NCBI GenBank assembly: GCA_002493965.1
Contig: DLAP01000008.1
Location: forward strand, 20,342 to 41,795
Reading direction: 5' to 3'
Length of the DNA: 21,454 nucleotides
DNA from: Clostridiales bacterium UBA7044
GTDB lineage: Bacteria > Bacillota > Clostridia > Oscillospirales > Oscillospiraceae
The notes beneath the pieces are model-generated. The model was not told where the DNA came from, made no database searches, and was given only the letters and a program-made list of their open reading frames with translations. The translations under genes were made by a program, and so were the position numbers. Within the stretch, counting starts at the first letter, position 1, and every line of letters starts with the position of its first letter. Below are positions 14,527-21,454 of this stretch, piece by piece.

Positions 14527-15654
14527 ATGAAAGCCCCAGTAAAAATGCTGATCATCAATCCCGGCTCGACCTCTACCAAGGTTAGCTTCTTTGAGGACGA
14601 AACCAATGTTTATACCGAGAGCATCTTCCATGATGCCCCTGAACTTTTAAAATTCTCCACTACCAACGCCCAGATGCCCATGCGCAAGCAGGTGATCCTG
14701 GATTTTCTGGGGTCCCACGGCCTGACACCTGGGGATATGGATGTGTTTGTAGGCCGGGGCGGCTGCGCTTGGCCTCAAAAGTCCGGCGTCATGGAAATTG
14801 ATAAGGCGCTGGTGCAGGACACCGCCGACGATACCGGCGGCAGCGACCATCCGGCGAAGCTGGGGGTCATGCTGGCCTATGAGCTGGGCACCGAGTACGG
14901 GAAACCCATGTATACCGTGAACCCCACCAACGTGGATGAACTGTGTGATTACGCCCGAATAACGGGCATTGCGGGGCTTTACCGTCGGGCTCAGACCCAT
15001 GTGCTGAATCAGAAGGGCATCGCCGCCATTCACGCAAAAAAACTGGGTAAGCGCTATGAGGACATGAATCTGATCGTCTGCCATGTGGACGGCGGCATTA
15101 CCATCACCGCTCACGAAAAGGGCCGGATGATCGACAGCACGGAGGGCGCGGGGGGCGACGGACCCTTCACCCCCACCCGGCTTGGCTCCATCCCGGTGAT
15201 GGAGGTGCTGAAATATCTGGATGAGGGCCACACTACATCGGAGATGCGGGCCATGCTGTCCCGTTCCGGCGGCTTTGTCAGTCACTTCGGCACCTCGGAC
15301 GCGGCAAAAATCCGCGCTCTGGTGAAGGCGGGAGACCCCAAAGCCGTTACGGTCTGGAACGCCATGATCTATGAACTTTGCAAATCCATCGGAAGTATGG
15401 CGGCGGTGCTGGCAGGCAGGGTGGACGGCATTCTGCTCACCGGCGGCCTGATGCGCTACGATGACATCACCCGGTGGGTGGAGGAACGCTGCGGCTGGAT
15501 CGCACCGATTTCCGTCTACCCCGGCGAGTGCGAGCAGGAGGCTATGGCGGAAGCGGTGCTGGAGGTCCTCCGGGGACAGACCCAGGCGAGCCGCTATACC
15601 GGAAAGCCCGTATTTCAGGGCTTTGCCTGGGAAGAATCCGAAACTGCGGTATAA
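14527..15654 (+). CDS. buk: Butyrate kinase family protein (divergent)
   Basis: ASKHA-fold carboxylate kinase of the butyrate/branched-chain fatty acid kinase group, converting an acyl phosphate and ADP into acid and ATP. 375 residues. N-terminal phosphate motif LIINPGSTSTKV (8-19), then VGRGG, VDEL and the acidic-region motif HVDGGITITAHEKGRMID, GAGGDGPFTPTR, and a late LTGG adenosine motif. The usual second motif in butyrate kinases reads HMGGG or HLGGG; here it is HVDGG, and the DGEGPFSPERSGG loop reads GGDGPFTPTRLGS. Substrate is therefore uncertain. ATG 14527 is chosen over an upstream in-frame GTG because AAGGT lies 9 bases before it. No phosphotransbutyrylase gene is in the window. Confidence 0.85.
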   Translation: MKAPVKMLIINPGSTSTKVSFFEDETNVYTESIFHDAPELLKFSTTNAQMPMRKQVILDFLGSHGLTPGDMDVFVGRGGCAWPQKSGVMEIDKALVQDTADDTGGSDHPAKLGVMLAYELGTEYGKPMYTVNPTNVDELCDYARITGIAGLYRRAQTHVLNQKGIAAIHAKKLGKRYEDMNLIVCHVDGGITITAHEKGRMIDSTEGAGGDGPFTPTRLGSIPVMEVLKYLDEGHTTSEMRAMLSRSGGFVSHFGTSDAAKIRALVKAGDPKAVTVWNAMIYELCKSIGSMAAVLAGRVDGILLTGGLMRYDDITRWVEERCGWIAPISVYPGECEQEAMAEAVLEVLRGQTQASRYTGKPVFQGFAWEESETAV

Positions 15655-15670
15655 CCACCAAAAATATGTG

Positions 15671-15710
15671 AAAATCAGGCTTGGAAATCTCAATCTGAGC
15701 CTGATTTTTT
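15671..15710 (+). terminator. Intrinsic terminator after buk
   Basis: Stem AAAATCAGGCTTGGA paired with TCTGAGCCTGATTTT (15 bp including two G-T pairs), loop AATCTCAA, ending in a run of six T. It closes the M42-buk operon. The following bases up to 15801 contain TTGAGA (15732-15737) and TATGAT (15759-15764), but their 21-base spacing makes a promoter call for the ABC-F gene weak. Confidence 0.88.
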
Positions 15711-15801
15711 CTGCAACAGGGGCTTTCTTTTTTGAGAATTTGTGATAAAATTATTCTGTATGATTATGCCCCAGTAAATTAAGCACAATAAGGAGTCAAA
15801 C

Positions 15802-17409
15802 ATGATCACAGTCAGTAATTTAGGAATGCAGTTCGGCGGTCAGTGGCTGTTCCAGCACGTGGATCTTCAGTTCCTGCCCGGCAACTGCTATGGCATCATT
15901 GGCGCAAACGGCGCGGGCAAGTCCACCTTCCTGCGTCTGCTCACCGGGGAACTGGATTCCACCACCGGTTCCATCACCGTGGACCCCACCAAGCGTGTCT
16001 CTGTTTTGAAGCAGAATCAGAACGCTTACGACGAATATACCGTTCTGGACACCGTCATTATGGGCAACCAGCACCTGTATGATGTGATGAAGGAAAAGGA
16101 CGCCATTTACGAAAAGCCGGACTTTTCTGACGAGGACGGCCTGCGAGCCGCCGACCTGGAAGCGGAGTTCGCGGAGCTGGGGGGCTGGGAAGCGGAATCC
16201 GATGCCTCCCGCCTTTTACAGGGCCTGGGCATCGGTACAGAGCTGCACTATGACCAGATGGCCTCCGTTGACCCAAGGCTCAAGGTGAAGGTGCTGCTGG
16301 CCCAGGCCCTGTTCGGTAATCCGGATATCGTCATGCTGGACGAGCCTACCAACAACTTAGACATTGAGGCTATCAACTGGCTGGAGGATTTTCTGCTGGA
16401 CTTCCCAAACATGGTCATTGCCGTCAGTCATGACCGGCACTTCTTGAACACCGTCTGCACCCACACCGTGGATATCGACTACGGCAAGATCAAGATGTAT
16501 GTGGGCAACTACGACTTCTGGTATGAGTCCTCTCAGATGGTCCAGGCCATGATCCGCAATAAGAATAAGCGCAACCAGGAGAAGATCGAGGAGCTGCAGC
16601 TGTTCATTCAGCGCTTCTCCGCCAACAAGGCCAAGGCCAAGCAGGCCACCGCCCGCCGGAAGCTCCTGGACAAGCTGACCGTGGAGGAAATGCCCTGCTC
16701 TACCCGCCGGTATCCCTTCGTGGGCTTTACCCAGGAGCGGGAACTGGGCAAGGATGTGCTCACCGTGAAGGACGTCTCCGTCACTGTGGACGGAGTGAAG
16801 CTGCTGGACAAGGTGTACTTCTCCGTGAACCGCACGGACAAGATCGCCTTCGTGGGCGAAAATGAGCTGGCTCAGACCGCCCTGTTTAAGATCCTCATGG
16901 GAGAACTGGAACCGGATGAGGGCAGCATCAAGTGGGGCGTGTCCACAATCCGAAGCTACCTGCCCAAGGATAACAGTGAATACTTTGAAGGCAACAAAAT
17001 GGAACTGCTGGACTGGCTGCGACAGTATTCCGCCAAGAAGGACGACGTATACCTCCGGGGCTTCCTGGGCCGGATGCTCTTCAGCAATGAGGATGTGTTC
17101 AAGCCTGTGGATGTGCTCTCCGGCGGCGAGAAGGTGCGCTGTATGCTGTCGAAAATGATGCTGTCCGGCGCCAACGTGGTGCTGCTGGATCAGCCCACCA
17201 ACCATCTGGACATGGAATCCATTCAGGCAGTGAACAAGGGCCTGGAAGCCTTCCAGGGCGTGGTGCTTCTTGCCTCCCATGACCACGAAATGCTGACCTC
17301 CACCTGTAACCGGGTCATTGCCTTCCAGCCCGACGGCACCATTATCGACAAGTACGGCACCTATGACGATTACCTTGCCTGGATGGCAGAGCGGAAGGCC
17401 AACGCCTGA
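15802..17409 (+). CDS. ABC-F family ATPase (YkpA/YbiT-like) with one degenerate ATP site
   Basis: A soluble tandem ABC ATPase without membrane segments; ABC-F proteins bind the ribosomal E site and affect translation or antibiotic tolerance. 535 residues. NBD1: Walker A GANGAGKS (34-41), Walker B IVMLDE (176-181), His210, but the signature LSGGQ/E is replaced by VDPRL (156-160). The linker (about 245-305) is charged and helical. NBD2: P-loop GENELAQT (352-359) lacks the Gly-Lys core, signature LSGGE is intact (439-443), Walker B VVLLDQ has Gln464 for the catalytic Glu, His493 is present. One composite site is therefore intact and the other is lost. AAGGAG lies 7 bases upstream. argS follows after 25 bases. 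Confidence 0.92.
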   Translation: MITVSNLGMQFGGQWLFQHVDLQFLPGNCYGIIGANGAGKSTFLRLLTGELDSTTGSITVDPTKRVSVLKQNQNAYDEYTVLDTVIMGNQHLYDVMKEKDAIYEKPDFSDEDGLRAADLEAEFAELGGWEAESDASRLLQGLGIGTELHYDQMASVDPRLKVKVLLAQALFGNPDIVMLDEPTNNLDIEAINWLEDFLLDFPNMVIAVSHDRHFLNTVCTHTVDIDYGKIKMYVGNYDFWYESSQMVQAMIRNKNKRNQEKIEELQLFIQRFSANKAKAKQATARRKLLDKLTVEEMPCSTRRYPFVGFTQERELGKDVLTVKDVSVTVDGVKLLDKVYFSVNRTDKIAFVGENELAQTALFKILMGELEPDEGSIKWGVSTIRSYLPKDNSEYFEGNKMELLDWLRQYSAKKDDVYLRGFLGRMLFSNEDVFKPVDVLSGGEKVRCMLSKMMLSGANVVLLDQPTNHLDMESIQAVNKGLEAFQGVVLLASHDHEMLTSTCNRVIAFQPDGTIIDKYGTYDDYLAWMAERKANA

Positions 17410-17434
17410 TTTCCTAAATTAGGAGTATTGAAAC

Positions 17435-19186
17435 ATGGAAAAAATCTTAGACATGATCACCGCGAAAATGCAGCGGGCCTTTCAGGATGCGGGATATGAC
17501 GCTTCCTTCGGCCGGGTGACGGTTTCCAACCGGCCTGACCTGTGCGAGTACCAGTGTAACGGCGCCCTCGCTGCGGCGAAGCAGTATCACTGCGCCCCCA
17601 TTCAGATCGCGAGAGCCGTGGCGGAAAAGCTGGACGCGGGTGACTATTCCCTGGTGGACGCTGTCATGCCCGGCTTTATCAATCTGAAGCTTTCTGACCG
17701 GTTCCTCCAAAACTATCTGGAGGAAATGCGGACGGCAGAGAATCTGGGTGTGGAAAAGATCGGGGCAGGGAAGACCATTGTGGTGGACTACGGCGGACCC
17801 AACGTTGCCAAGCCCCTGCACATCGGCCATCTCCGTTCCGCCATCATCGGGGAAAGCCTGAAACGGATTTACCGGTTCTTTGGCTACAATGCCATCGGCG
17901 ATATCCATATGGGCGACTGGGGCCTGCAAATGGGCCTGATTATCGCGGAGCTCCACGAACGTCAGCCGGGCCTATGCTACTTTGACCCGGACTATACGGG
18001 GCAATACCCGGAGGAGCCTCCCTTCACTCTTTCCGAACTGGAGGAAATTTACCCCGCCGCTTCTGCCAAGAAAAAGGAAGACGAGAATTTCGCCGCCCAG
18101 GCCCATACCGCCACCTTCGAGCTGCAGCAGGGGAGAAGGGGCTACCATGCCCTTTGGAAGCACATCATGAACCTGTCCGTGGCGGACATGACCCGGATCT
18201 ATGACACCCTGGACGTACACTTTGAATCCTGGCTGGGTGAGAGCGACGCGGACCCCTATATTCCCGCTATGGTTCAGTCCTTCAAGGATCAGGGCCTGGC
18301 GGTGGAGAGCGAGGGGGCGCTGGTAATCCCCGTTGCCGAGGAGGGGGACAAAAAGGAAGTGCCTCCCTGCATTCTGGTGAAGTCCGACGGCTCTTCCATT
18401 TATGCCACCACCGACCTTGCCACCATGGTCCAGCGGATGCAGGACTTCCATCCGGACAAGATCCTGTATCTGACAGATAAACGGCAGGCCCTCCACTTCG
18501 AGCAGGTCTTCCGGGCGGCCCGGAAGGGCGGCATCATCCCGGAGGGCGTGGAACTGGAGCATCTGGGCTTTGGCACCATGAATGGCCGGGACGGCAAGCC
18601 CTTCAAGACCAGAGAGGGCGGCGTCATGCGCTTGGAGCGGCTCATTGGGGAAATGACGGAGTTTGTCCATGCCAAGGTGGTGGAAAACCAGATCGTGGAG
18701 GAATCCGAGGTGGAGGACACCACGGCAAAAATCGCCCTGGCCGCACTAAAATACGGCGATCTCAGCAACCAGCCCACCAAGGATTACGTCTTCGACATGG
18801 AGCGGTTTGCGGCCTTTGAGGGAAACACCGGCCCCTATATTCTCTATACCATCGTGCGGATCAAGTCCATTCTCAGCCGTTATGGCGCCTGGGAAAACCT
18901 GCCCATACGCTCTCCCGCCAACGTCTACGCCAAGGACCTGATGCTGGCCCTGACGAAATTTGGGACCGCTGTGGAAGGGGCGCTGAAAGGCTCCGCACCC
19001 AATTTAATCTGTGCCTATATCTACGAGCTGGCGGGCTGTGTCAACAAGTTCTACCACGAGACCCCCATTTTGAAGGAAGCGGACGAAACCGTGAAGGCAG
19101 GCCATATCGCCCTCATCGGTCTGGCGAAAAACGTGCTGGAAACCAGCATTTCCCTTCTGGGCTTCTCCGCGCCGGAGAAGATGTAA
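17435..19186 (+). CDS. argS: Arginyl-tRNA synthetase
   Basis: Class Ia synthetase charging tRNA-Arg; essential, cytosolic. 583 residues, full length. Order: N-terminal Add-1-like tRNA D-loop-binding domain (about 1-110), Rossmann catalytic core with KPLHIGHLRSA (HIGH at 129-132), a GDIHMGDWGLQ segment, the FKTREGG loop that stands in for KMSKS as in most ArgRS, and the helical anticodon-binding domain ending in the usual PEKM C-terminus. AGGAG lies about 9 bases before ATG. It sits 25 bases after the ABC-F gene and 6 bases before cotH. No T-box leader was seen, so expression likely rides on the upstream gene. Confidence 0.98.
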   Translation: MEKILDMITAKMQRAFQDAGYDASFGRVTVSNRPDLCEYQCNGALAAAKQYHCAPIQIARAVAEKLDAGDYSLVDAVMPGFINLKLSDRFLQNYLEEMRTAENLGVEKIGAGKTIVVDYGGPNVAKPLHIGHLRSAIIGESLKRIYRFFGYNAIGDIHMGDWGLQMGLIIAELHERQPGLCYFDPDYTGQYPEEPPFTLSELEEIYPAASAKKKEDENFAAQAHTATFELQQGRRGYHALWKHIMNLSVADMTRIYDTLDVHFESWLGESDADPYIPAMVQSFKDQGLAVESEGALVIPVAEEGDKKEVPPCILVKSDGSSIYATTDLATMVQRMQDFHPDKILYLTDKRQALHFEQVFRAARKGGIIPEGVELEHLGFGTMNGRDGKPFKTREGGVMRLERLIGEMTEFVHAKVVENQIVEESEVEDTTAKIALAALKYGDLSNQPTKDYVFDMERFAAFEGNTGPYILYTIVRIKSILSRYGAWENLPIRSPANVYAKDLMLALTKFGTAVEGALKGSAPNLICAYIYELAGCVNKFYHETPILKEADETVKAGHIALIGLAKNVLETSISLLGFSAPEKM

Positions 19187-19192
19187 ACGCCT

Positions 19193-21004
19193 ATGAAGCT
19201 AAGGAAGGGAATCCTGCTCATCTCCTGCCTGGTTTTGCTTGCCGCCTGCTGCCTGTTTCCCCTCATAAATAGGAGCGAGGCAGCACCGGTGCCAGAGCCG
19301 TCTCACTGGGGCGGTTACTATGGCGAAAGCTTTGTTTTGAAGCTTTCCGCCCCGAAAAACGGCACCATTTACTACACCACAGACGGCAGCCTCCCCACCA
19401 CGGATTCCCTCAAATATCGCGACGGAATCCGGATCACGGACCGAACCGGCGAGCCAAACCGGTATGCCTCCATTCAGAACGTGGTAGAGAACTGGAAAAG
19501 CTATACCCCTGACCCCACACCTGTGGAAAAGGGGACGGTCATCCGGGCGATGTTCGTAAGCAATAGCGGGATAACCAGTGACGTGCTCACCCAGACCTAC
19601 TTTGTGGGAATGGAGCCGCCGAAGCAGGGATATACCATGTCCCTGATCTTTGAGGACGGGGACCTGTTTGGCGAGGACGGGATTTGCGTCACCGGAAAGG
19701 AATACGACGACTGGTACCTGTCCGGCGGCAGGGAAGAGGAAAAACCGGAGGCGAACTTCCGGAAGCGGCTGGAAGCTCCGGTTACAGCGGAGATCCTGAA
19801 CGCCCAGGGGGACGTGATGAATCAAAGATTAGGCGTGCGTCTTCAGGGCAATGGGGCCAGAGCAGAAGTGAAGAAACGTTTTATCCTGGTGGCGCGAACC
19901 CGGTTTGGCGGCGGTGAAACCCTGGAAACGAATTTTTATGACGGCGTTACTACCCACTCCGTCATGCTCAAGCAGGCACTCCCGGATGGAATCGTCTCCG
20001 AGCTGGTCTCCGACCGGGATGTGTCCACCCAGGGCAGTATTCCGGTTCGGGTGTACTTAAACGGGGAATATCTGGATGACTACTTTATGCTGGAACGGTA
20101 CGACACCCATTACTTCCGCCAGCACTATGGCGTAGATGATCGGGCCCTGGTGAAGAACGGAGTTCTGGACGAGGATTCCGCCGCCAATACGGATATGGAT
20201 TACTACGCGGAATTTATGTACTGGGTGAAGAACACGGATTTCTCCGACCCTGCCCAATGGGAGCAGTTCTGCAGGGAAGCGGATGTGCAAAGCTACATTG
20301 ACTACATGTCCATCAACTATTTCCTGTGCAATCTGGACTTCGGAGACAGCTACAATTATGTGCTGTGGCGAGGCCAGGGAAAGGGAGCCTATGGCGATCT
20401 GCGCTGGCGCTGGTGCGTGTATGACGTGGATTTCCTGCTGGCGGCTTCCCCTAACGCAATCAGCGGCAAAGGGGAGGAACTGAGCATCTTTAACACCGAG
20501 GGAAGAGCGGACCCCCGCTACGGCGGCCCGTATTTTGGCATTCATGCGGCCATGAAAAATAACCCGGAGTACTGCCAGCGGTTTGTGACCTCCTTTATGG
20601 ACCTGTACAACAATAATTTCACGCCGGAGACCGTCGGGGCGGTGCTGGAAAAGTACGGTCTGACCACCAAGTGGAATAACGGCTACTTTGAGAAGCGCCC
20701 CGCCTATGCGGTGAAGCACATTGCCGAGGAGTTCCAATTGACGGGGGCTTTAGAGACCGTGACCGTGACCTGTCAGCATCCGGAAATGGGAGAGATTACG
20801 GTGAATACCTCCCAAATCGATCTCTCCGACGGCAGCTGGGAAGGACAGTATTTTACGGACTATCCCATCACCCTGACCGTTGCCCCTAAGGACGGGTACC
20901 AATTTTTAGGCTGGAAAGGAGACGCAGACCAGTTAGATTCCACATTGACGGTTCCGGTTGACGGTGGAATTACCCTGGAAGCTGTGTTTGCAAGTGTGAA
21001 ATGA
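19193..21004 (+). CDS. CotH-family protein with chitobiase-like and C-terminal repeat domains (copy 1)
   Basis: 603 residues, exported. The N-terminus is a signal sequence that also holds a possible lipobox LAAC (Cys19); the alternative is cleavage after SEA (residue 30). A beta-sandwich of the chitobiase/FN3 type follows, with TIYYTTDGSLPTTDSLKY (58-75). The CotH core runs from about 148 to 515: VRLQGNG with KKRF (215-230), VYLNGEYLDDYFMLERYD (287-304), NLDFGDSYNYVLWR (380-393) and the metal-binding-like YDVD (410-413). The C-terminus (521-603) resembles InlB/Listeria-Bacteroides repeats (TVAPKDGYQFLGWKGD). Some CotH proteins are atypical kinases for spore coat proteins; whether this one phosphorylates anything is unproven. 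It is joined to argS by a 6-base gap. Confidence 0.85.
   Translation: MKLRKGILLISCLVLLAACCLFPLINRSEAAPVPEPSHWGGYYGESFVLKLSAPKNGTIYYTTDGSLPTTDSLKYRDGIRITDRTGEPNRYASIQNVVENWKSYTPDPTPVEKGTVIRAMFVSNSGITSDVLTQTYFVGMEPPKQGYTMSLIFEDGDLFGEDGICVTGKEYDDWYLSGGREEEKPEANFRKRLEAPVTAEILNAQGDVMNQRLGVRLQGNGARAEVKKRFILVARTRFGGGETLETNFYDGVTTHSVMLKQALPDGIVSELVSDRDVSTQGSIPVRVYLNGEYLDDYFMLERYDTHYFRQHYGVDDRALVKNGVLDEDSAANTDMDYYAEFMYWVKNTDFSDPAQWEQFCREADVQSYIDYMSINYFLCNLDFGDSYNYVLWRGQGKGAYGDLRWRWCVYDVDFLLAASPNAISGKGEELSIFNTEGRADPRYGGPYFGIHAAMKNNPEYCQRFVTSFMDLYNNNFTPETVGAVLEKYGLTTKWNNGYFEKRPAYAVKHIAEEFQLTGALETVTVTCQHPEMGEITVNTSQIDLSDGSWEGQYFTDYPITLTVAPKDGYQFLGWKGDADQLDSTLTVPVDGGITLEAVFASVK
19343..19392 (+). repeat. 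50-base exact repeat, unit 1 (in cotH copy 1)
   Basis: These 50 bases are identical to 21151-21200. They encode the chitobiase-like strand around SAPKNGTIYYTTDGSLP. The match sits in a longer similar stretch covering the first about 430 bases of both CotH genes. Confidence 0.95.
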
Positions 21005-21454
21005 ACAAGAGAAAAGGAATCCTGCTTGCCTCCTGTCTGGTCCTGATCGCTGCCTGTTGCCTGTTCCCTCTGGTGAACAGGAGCGAAGCGGCGCCTATGC
21101 CGGAGCCGTCCCACTGGGGCGGGTATTATGACGAAAGCTTTACCCTGACCCTTTCCGCCCCGAAAAACGGCACCATTTACTACACCACAGACGGCAGCCT
21201 TCCCACCCTGGATTCTCCCGAATATCAGGACGGAATCCAAATCAGAAACCGAAGCGGAGAGCCGAACCGGTATGCGGCCATCCAGAATGTGGTGGAGGAC
21301 TGGAAAAACTATACCCCCGACTCCACTCCCGTGGAAAAGGGAACGGTGATTCGGGCCATGTTCGTGAGCAGCAGCGGGATCACCAGCGATGTGCTTACCC
21401 AGACCTACTTCGTGGAAGTAAATCCGCCGCGGGGGGGGGGGGGGGGAACCCCCC
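21001..21454 (+). CDS. CotH-family protein (copy 2, partial, cut by window end)
   Basis: ATG 21001 overlaps the stop of copy 1 (ATGA), so translation is probably coupled. It begins MNKRKGILLASCLVLIAACC, with the same signal/lipobox layout and SEAAP site. The chitobiase-like segment TIYYTTDGSLPTLDS follows. By my count about 118 of the first 143 residues match copy 1, so this is a recent tandem duplicate. Reliable reading stops near 21430: the remaining bases are a 16-G run, AA and six C, which break the alignment with copy 1. The CotH core itself lies beyond the window and is assumed. Confidence 0.85.
   Translation, partial: MNKRKGILLASCLVLIAACCLFPLVNRSEAAPMPEPSHWGGYYDESFTLTLSAPKNGTIYYTTDGSLPTLDSPEYQDGIQIRNRSGEPNRYAAIQNVVEDWKNYTPDSTPVEKGTVIRAMFVSSSGITSDVLTQTYFVEVNPPRGGGGGTP
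21151..21200 (+). repeat. 50-base exact repeat, unit 2 (in cotH copy 2)
   Basis: Identical to 19343-19392, at a distance of 1808 bases. Direct orientation, so recombination between units could delete or amplify one gene copy. Confidence 0.95.
21431..21454. other. Probable assembly/sequencing artefact at the end
   Basis: Sixteen consecutive G, then AA and six C. No such run occurs elsewhere in the window, and at the matching place copy 1 has ordinary sequence (coding for PPKQGYTMS). G runs of this type are typical of failed cycles in two-colour sequencing and of low-coverage contig ends. Confidence 0.8.

Noticed and set aside
14647..15693. 348-codon open frame antisense to the butyrate-kinase gene
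   Set aside because: Shadow of a GC-rich gene; it lacks a ribosome site and family features and would cross the terminator of the sense operon.
17410..17434. Possible T-box or other leader before argS
   Set aside because: Only 25 bases separate argS from the upstream gene, which leaves no room for a T-box.

Overview
The window looks like chromosomal DNA from a strictly anaerobic, probably spore-forming, high-GC Clostridia of the Oscillospiraceae/Ruminococcaceae type. The evidence is a clostridial-style atp operon whose c subunit carries Na+-type ion ligands, a butyrate-kinase-family enzyme, a HrcA-type CIRCE operator, RecD2 without RecBC, YkpA/YbiT-like ABC-F, CotH-family proteins, and AGGAGG-type ribosome binding sites throughout. 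The genus assignment is inference. No tRNA, rRNA, CRISPR array, insertion sequence or prophage gene was seen, and no gene-free stretch exceeds about 210 bases.

Region 1 (1-6297, minus strand) is an F1Fo ATP synthase operon in the order atpZ-like, atpI-like, atpB, atpE, atpF, atpH, atpA, atpG, atpD. The atpD gene runs off the left edge. A good promoter (6338-6366) precedes it. Subunit c has two carboxylates at the ion site, and subunit a has an extra stretch of roughly 55 residues with two added hydrophobic segments.

Region 2 (6516-10434, plus strand) is a tight operon: recD2 helicase, a ComF-like phosphoribosyltransferase (4-base overlap) and a solitary MreB/Mbl actin homologue. A strong hairpin (10492-10537) separates it from the converging genes of region 3.

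Region 3 (10550-13338, minus strand) holds an uncharacterised four-helix membrane protein and htpG (Hsp90). A perfect CIRCE operator lies directly at the htpG promoter.

Region 4 (13401-15710, plus strand) pairs an M42 metallo-aminopeptidase with a divergent butyrate-kinase-family enzyme and ends in an intrinsic terminator.

Region 5 (15802-21454, plus strand) holds an ABC-F ribosome-associated ATPase, argS, and two tandem CotH-like secreted or lipid-anchored proteins; the second is cut off. In the ABC-F protein one of the two composite ATP sites is degenerate at every visible motif. The last 24 bases (a G16 run, AA, C6) look like an assembly or sequencing artefact, so the window probably ends at a contig end inside the duplicated CotH genes.
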